64,000 nt of DNA from Cryptomeria japonica (lineage: Eukaryota; Streptophyta; Pinopsida; Cupressales; Cupressaceae), in assembly GCF_030272615.1 (NCBI RefSeq), contig NC_081406.1, forward strand, positions 245,141,218-245,205,217. The letters are read 5' to 3'. Shown here piece after piece: positions 59,001 to 64,000 of this stretch. Numbering within the stretch: position 1 is the stretch's first letter; every line of letters begins with the position of its first letter. Below the pieces are notes generated by a model. The model did not search any database. It had not been told where the DNA came from and was given only the letters and a program-made list of their open reading frames with translations. Position numbers and translations under genes: made by a program.

Positions 59001-59050
59001 GGCCTAGGGAGCGTAGAGTGCAGAGTCTCACCGCATCGAGATCCAGTTGA
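56023..59050 (+). pseudogene. Antisense plant-mobile-domain gene of element E
   Basis: Exon 1 is 56023-56097 (25 open codons from ATG, ending YWRPIVYGPP) with donor GTAAGT. Intron 1 is 56098-57167 (ends CTCGACAG). Exon 2 starts at 57168 in the same phase. It carries DRDIIERCGMSSLLEM, FIVNWVLLTTLAKRWHSDTN and TFHLVTGEITVMPEDCYRI, the PMD-type start, then decays through stops and frame changes. A later open part, 58169-58429, reads FHLASQILDCAPEIVD and ends in DDDDEN and a Gly-rich tail. 58793-59050 is charged and may be a coiled coil (RRGRAEELAVSLQRV). E is distinct in sequence from the B and D copies but has the same antisense position and exon layout. I could not confirm a second intron. Confidence 0.6.
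56215..56640. repeat. Degenerate TAGCGCATAGG repeat in intron 1 of the E gene
   Basis: About 20 or more degenerate copies of TAGCGCATAGG/TAGTGCATAGG with variable spacers of 10-25 bp. Changes are mainly C to T and G to A. It is different in sequence from the intron minisatellite of B and D. Confidence 0.75.
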
Positions 59051-60049
59051 TCTCAAGAGACTGGGTTGAGGACAGAGCGCAGAGGTGTGACAGGGCCTCC
59101 TAGACAAGATCCTCTTGGAGATCCAGGTGCTGGGACATCTGTAGCGAGACCGTCTCACTCAGGAGATAGTCATACCTGAGAGACGTTGTCTCTATTGTAT
59201 TTTGATCATTTTGTTGTATTTGGCACAAACATGACATATTTTGTACATTGATCATTTTTTTGAGATATATATGACCCCATTTTCTTTGATCCTCATGTGA
59301 TGTGTTATGTATTATGCTTTCTATATGTTTTTTATTATTCTATGATGATGCATGTGATGTGATTGGTGATGAATATGATGTGATAATGCATGATGTTGTG
59401 AGATGTATCTTGAAAATGAGATGTATGATAATGATATGCTGTGAGATGTATCTTGAAAATGAGATGTATGATATTGATATGTGACTAATTTTTAAAATGA
59501 CATGCAACTAATTGTAAAATGATATGCAACTAATTGTAAAATGATATCCAACTAATTTGTAAAATGATATGTAACTAATTTGATTTTGAGCATCCTCATT
59601 CTGCATTCGTCATCCCTGTATAGCCACATGTTGTTTTCTTTCTTTGTATGTATCATCATTGAGCATTTATTTGTTTTGGGATATGTTGAAAATTTATACA
59701 AGCATAATGGTATAATTGAACCATAATGACCTGAGAAAAATTTACATGATTTTTTATTTTGCAAGATAGTACAAGCGTCAAGGTATAATTGAACCAGGAT
59801 GACCTGAGTGTGGATTGTGTATAAACAGACAAGATTAAACCATTTGTATGCGTGATGTGGAATCACCTCTTTAATGATATGGTGTGAATCACATCTCGAG
59901 ACAAGTATCGACACAATACAAATGATTGCCTCACAGACAGAAAACTAAAAAATATTGGAGTCCTCATGACTTTCTCCAGCTTTGAAGATTTTGTTGAGAA
60001 CATGTAGAGGATCCAATAATTCAAAAAGTTTAAGTGCAAAAATAGTCAA
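59051..60049. other. Element E spacer with short tandem repeats
   Basis: 59395-59470 holds two copies of a unit of about 48 bp containing GAGATGTATCTTGAAAATGA. 59480-59585 holds about five copies of a 22-bp unit with ATGCAACTAATTGTAAAATG. The rest is AT-rich; no gene seen. It is the counterpart of the pol-to-PMD spacer in B and D. Confidence 0.5.
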
Positions 60050-60330
60050 AAATTTATGCGAGATGCAACATTTGATACTTCAGAAAATAATACATCATAT
60101 TTTCTTTGAGTACTAGGTCACCAATTTTAAAAATTCGGGGAATAACCTTGTGGTTGTAGCTCCTGTACATGCATTGCTGATATGCTTTGAGATGAGTGTA
60201 GGCACGTTGGCGTCTTTCATCTAGAAGTTCGAGCTCTTGTAGTCAGTTAACTCGATACTCTTCATCTAGAATTAGGCCTTTCAAAGAGACTCTGAGAGAT
60301 AAAGGTAGGAGTAAAGTCAATGGCCTAGAT
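60050..60330 (-). pseudogene. Element E integrase C-terminal fragment
   Basis: On the minus strand the sequence encodes SLRVSLKGL, then LQELELLDERRQRAY and SYNHKVIPRIFKIGDLVL. These align with B's C-terminal integrase (SLRVSLKGI, LEMLDEQRINAL, SYNDKVIQRSF). Everything upstream of this in E is missing; the next sequence, from about 60333, belongs to D. E is therefore a 3' fragment. Confidence 0.65.
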
Positions 60331-60332
60331 AA

Positions 60333-62054
60333 GGTGGATTGTTTTTTAAGTTCTTCTTCTTATTTCTTCTTTTTGACCTTGGGTTCTCTAGGGGGAATTC
60401 TATATTCTCATATAAAGGTAGGAGTAAAGTCAAGGGATCCCTAATCATCTTCTGTAAGAATATTTTTAGGAGAGAAGGCATCTTCAGTAGTAGAATCAAG
60501 TTGGGAAGGGTCTTCCTCAAGAACTTTAGGTTCACTTGAGGAATTATTGGTAGGAGATGAATTTGAAGAAACAGACACACTAGTGGGAGTGAAGGATTTG
60601 GAATAATCATCTAAGATTGTTGGGGAAGAACCGGTTGAAGAGGATTTGGATGTTGATGTTTGCAAACAAGCCTCGAGATTTGTGTCACCTAGCAAGGTAT
60701 ATGTTTTATTGTTGTAAATGAATTTAACTTGCCTATGCAATGTGGAGGGGACAACTTGCATGCTATGAATCCAAGGTTTCCTTAATAAAAAGTTATACGT
60801 CAAATATCCACACCTAACATGGATAGGAGTGGGAAAAGTAATAGGACCCACCTTAATAGGAAAGGTGATGATACCTGGTGAAGATTTAGCAACATTATTG
60901 AAGCCTCAAATAGTAAGAGAATCGAGCTTAATAAGAGATGTATCGACATTAATCTTATGCAATAGGTTAATGATCAAACATTAAGGCCATAACCATTGTC
61001 CACTAATGTTCATGTTATCGCACTATCATTTATGATAACCACGATCATTAAAGGATCGTATCGATGTTGGATCTCACTAGTAGGTAACTCATCTTGTGTA
61101 AAAATAATTTGAGCTTTAGGGGATGTGATAGAATTAATTAAAGAAGCCATATTATTAGATATCATTGTGAATGAGACATTAAAAGTTTTCAAGGCACTTG
61201 TAACATTTTGTGATGGGTTGAGGAAGTTTGAATCAAATCCCAAAGGGATATCTTGGCAGGAGTAGCTTTAAGTTGTTCAATGAGATCGTATTCCTTACCA
61301 AGAGTTTGTGAGATACAAGATTCTTGAGGAAGAATATGTTGAGGATCAGGAAGAGTAGTTGGAATAACCGGAGGAGGATTAGGTTGCCTATTATTTATTG
61401 TATTATAGGTATGGGCAACCGCATGATGATTCTCCTTAGTTAATTGTTTAGCATAACTATAAGGATTCTTAGTGGGATTTCTTCCTTGCACAGTAATGAT
61501 AGGTTTGCTAGGAGTACTAAAGGAATCATGACTATATCCACCTTGAATAGTGAATAGAGGTTGATTAGAGAGAGGTGAAGTTGAAGAAGGATAAGCACCT
61601 TGGACCACAAAAAGAGGCTTGCTATGTTTATTCATATTTATCATATTGATTAGCCTTTTAGATGTATTATTTTTGTTTCAAGATTTAGGAAAAGACATAA
61701 AGTCATCAAGGGCATCATCCAACAAAGCATGGTCATATCAGTTGAAAGGTTAATCTTTTGATTCAAAAGGAGACATATCCTCATAAAGGAAATTATTGTA
61801 AGCAACCATGTCACTTGATATAGTGGAGGAGTTGATAGGAATGTATCCATGAGAGGAATTCAACTTATCTTTCTCATCACCATGAAATGGCATAGTAACA
61901 AGGTTAATTATTTTTGGCAGAATGAGGGTTTAGAAGGCTTCGGGTTCAAAAACTCTTCTAGAGCTTCATCTAATTCATCCTTACTAAACTCATAATCAAC
62001 ATACTTGCATAAATCATCAAAATTATGAACATCTTTCAAATAAAGATCTGACAT
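60333..62054 (-). pseudogene. Element D N-terminal region and protease, decayed
   Basis: It starts at ATG 62054 (MSDLYLKDVHNFDDL), homologous to B's start at 18627. Shared blocks include DELDEALEEFLNPK, KPLFVVQGAYPS, KPIITVQGRNP, EYDLIEQLKATPAKISLWDL, the protease-like LVDNGYGLNV, HRQVKFIYNNKTYTLLGDTN, and a TAG at 60443-60441 in the same context as B's 20208 stop. Like B it has no recognisable gag domain or zinc knuckle. Frames change near 61645, 61240 and 60905. The G-patch and the segment linking to RT are absent; E is joined here. Confidence 0.75.
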
Positions 62055-62213
62055 TTTGAAATGAAAATTTAAACACACAATGCAAGTAAAAGGAAAGTTC
62101 TTTTTTTCTTTTTCTTGAATTTTTCACTTTTTTTGGAATTTTATGTTTATAAGGCAAAATGAAAATATACTAAGTCTAGATCTAACAATGCAATGCAATG
62201 AAAATGAAATTGG

Positions 62214-62236
62214 TTTCACGTCGAGTTCACCAAAGA
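62214..62236 (-). promoter_or_regulatory. Element D primer binding site
   Basis: Minus-strand TTTGGTGAACTCGACGTGA lies immediately inside the 5' LTR and matches B's site at 18451 with one C to T change in the ACCCGACG core. Confidence 0.7.
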
Positions 62237-63132
62237 TGTGTAGGGGAAAAAGTAAGACTAGGCAAGAAAACCCTAATTCTACTCTTGCATGCACACTCAC
62301 ATAATACGAAAGAGCCTAGGAGGGTAACACACTTCAACTACTTCTTGTGAGGAATAGAGAGTCAAGGATTTCCCTTTTGGGTTTCTATTCCCTTGCAGCA
62401 AATGAGAGATAGCAAAGATGCAAATATACACTAGTAACCCTAATCTGAAAATGCAAGACTGAGAATAACTGATATGTTGTTGAAAAGAACAAATTAGGAG
62501 GCAAATTCATAAGTGCACCTATGTCTGAAATTTGACCTAAAATGTCTAGGACTGGGGTGCTGCACGACTATCCTGATTCTATAGATCTAAAACTATACCC
62601 GCAGAACTAGAAACTAAGATCTGAAACCTGTTGCTCTGTCAAATCTTGCTGAAAACAGGGAGGACTAGGGTGCCACTCTCCTTTCCTGGGTAGAAACAGG
62701 CCATCATTCCCTTATCCTAGGGGTTTGTAGTGAAATATGGCATTCAAAATAGTCCTTGTGTACTCTACCAGTCCTGAAAGTTGTAGCAACGCTCAGATCT
62801 GAAACTGTACCTATAGCTAAAAATAGGGTTTTGGGTGGCTATGTAGGGTTTTGCCTTAGTCAAACCCTTGTTTTGGTGATTTCCACCTCAATGAATAGCC
62901 AATTTGTAAAGTAAAATAGTGTGTGCGAGAACCTTGTGTGTGTGCAAGATCCTAGAATGAGAGAAAACAATCTAGAGTAAACCCTAATTGCTTGTAATTG
63001 AAAATAGAAATGCCCTAGATCAATGATGCAAAGTTATATAAAGAATGAATGTAAATCAAATTGATATAATGAAGCTCATACAAATACATAGAAACAACAT
63101 GAAACCATACCAAACCCCAAGGGAGAGGTACA
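62237..63132 (-). mobile_element. Element D, 5' LTR (inner part)
   Basis: It matches 10358-11237 (D's 3' LTR) from TGTGTAGGGGAAAAAGTA onward, with about 10% difference by eye near the end. The match stops at GAGAGGTACA, where element H begins. The outer part of this LTR would lie beyond H, outside the window. Confidence 0.85.
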
Positions 63133-64000
63133 TGATAGTTCTGATACTTAAAGATAAGTACAGATGCCAAGCTAATAAGATGAGAGTGGGGGTGTGAATC
63201 ATACAAACTTAATCTTCCATAAAAACATCATATTCAACCTCGGTATCATATACTTCAGTAATATAACCAAAATTGCTAAACATGAAAACTCAAAAGCATA
63301 TAAACATCATAACACTCATAACACCAGATTTAACATGGAAACCCAAATAGGGAAAAACCATTGTGGCATTTCAGACCCACTGAGAAATATACTCTTCTAG
63401 AGTATGCTCGGTTAAAAGCAAATCATGTTAAATATTACAAACACATTGCTAGATGTGACCCGGTTAAGAGATTTCCCTCAGATCTATTAGGATCTTCACC
63501 TTGTTAGAAGTGACCTTGTTAAAGGATTTCAAACACTCAATCAGAATGTCACCTTGCTAGAGGGTTTTACAAATAAGACTGTTAAGTCCACTCGGTTAAG
63601 AGATTTTATGTCACTTCTCAAAATAACAGTAATAAAAATCTATCTGCAACTTCACATCTAAAATGCTAAAGTAGATTCTTATTTGCTCAATACAATATAG
63701 ACATAGAACTAATCTTGTCCATCTGCTGGGCTCTATACTCTGTTATTCAAAACAAGTCTTCAAGCTTCTGTGCTCGGTAATCACTATGTAGCATCCCTGT
63801 GCATACACTTGCCCGCATACATTGTTTATCAACAGTTCCCTATTTATAAACAATTCATCAACCGCTTAATCTCCTTGATCACATTTCCCATGATCAATCA
63901 TAGCCATCAGATCTTCAAACTTTGTCCAGGTTCAATGTATCCTTTGATCTGAAAATGTTTTACCCTGCCTTGGAACTTGCATACATTTCTTGGAACTTGT
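63133..64000 (+). mobile_element. Element H, start of an inserted element (LTR-like)
   Basis: The sequence departs abruptly from D's LTR at TGATAGTTCTGATAC, a TG start typical of an LTR end. The following 870 bp have repeats of GGTTAAGAGATTT and ACCTTGTTAGA-like motifs but no coding sequence. The other end is outside the window, so the type and target duplication are open. Confidence 0.4.

Noticed and set aside
1-64000. CRISPR array, bacterial operon, tRNA or rRNA gene
   Set aside because: No regularly spaced identical repeats with unique spacers, no cloverleaf or rRNA-like sequence; content is plant retroelements.

Overview
This window looks like intergenic DNA from a large seed-plant genome. 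It is AT-rich and consists almost entirely of old, nested LTR retrotransposons with long LTRs (1.2-1.7 kb); I recognise no intact host gene, tRNA or rRNA. A gymnosperm (conifer-type) genome is my best guess, from the long LTRs, slow decay and deep nesting, but the sequence alone does not prove it. I name the elements L, D, A, B, C, E and H.

Layout. 1-2025 is the 3' end of element L (plus strand). 2026-10357 is a patchwork: exon-like remnants, tandem repeats of about 188, 359 and 52 bp, a broken minus-strand coding unit of an unrecognised family (4497-6075), GA and TA microsatellites, a possible tRNA-derived SINE and a long inverted repeat. From 10358 to beyond the right edge lies element D, a Ty3/gypsy Tat-like element on the minus strand. 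Its 3' LTR is at 10358-11947 and its 5' LTR starts at 62237. D is split by element A (Athila-like Ty3/gypsy, plus strand, 13169-48528, target duplication CCTAT). A is split by element B (Tat-like, plus strand, 16788-29684, identical 1663-bp LTR lengths, target duplication GGGAG) and by element C (Ty1/copia, plus strand, about 38989-45708). The pol region of D also holds the 3' half of another minus-strand Tat-like element, E (54165 to about 60330). A further element, H, interrupts D's 5' LTR at 63133.

The most interesting content is a gene carried antisense inside three of these retroelements (B, D, E). It lies between pol and the 3' LTR and encodes a plant-mobile-domain-like protein. Its layout is a short first exon of 25-27 codons, a minisatellite-filled intron, a long exon with the domain and (in B and D) an acidic tail, and in B and D a second small intron and a last exon. 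GT/AG borders and phase agree between the B and D copies, and a TATA box lies about 80 bp before the ATG in D and E. Because the gene is antisense to the element's genomic RNA, its introns would survive retrotransposition. All copies seen here are broken by stops.

Nearly all nonsense codons in A, B, C and D read as CAG to TAG or CGA to TGA changes, which fits deamination of methylated cytosine in CHG and CG contexts. LTR divergence estimated by eye (B and C about 2.5%, A about 7-8%, D about 10%) agrees with the nesting order.
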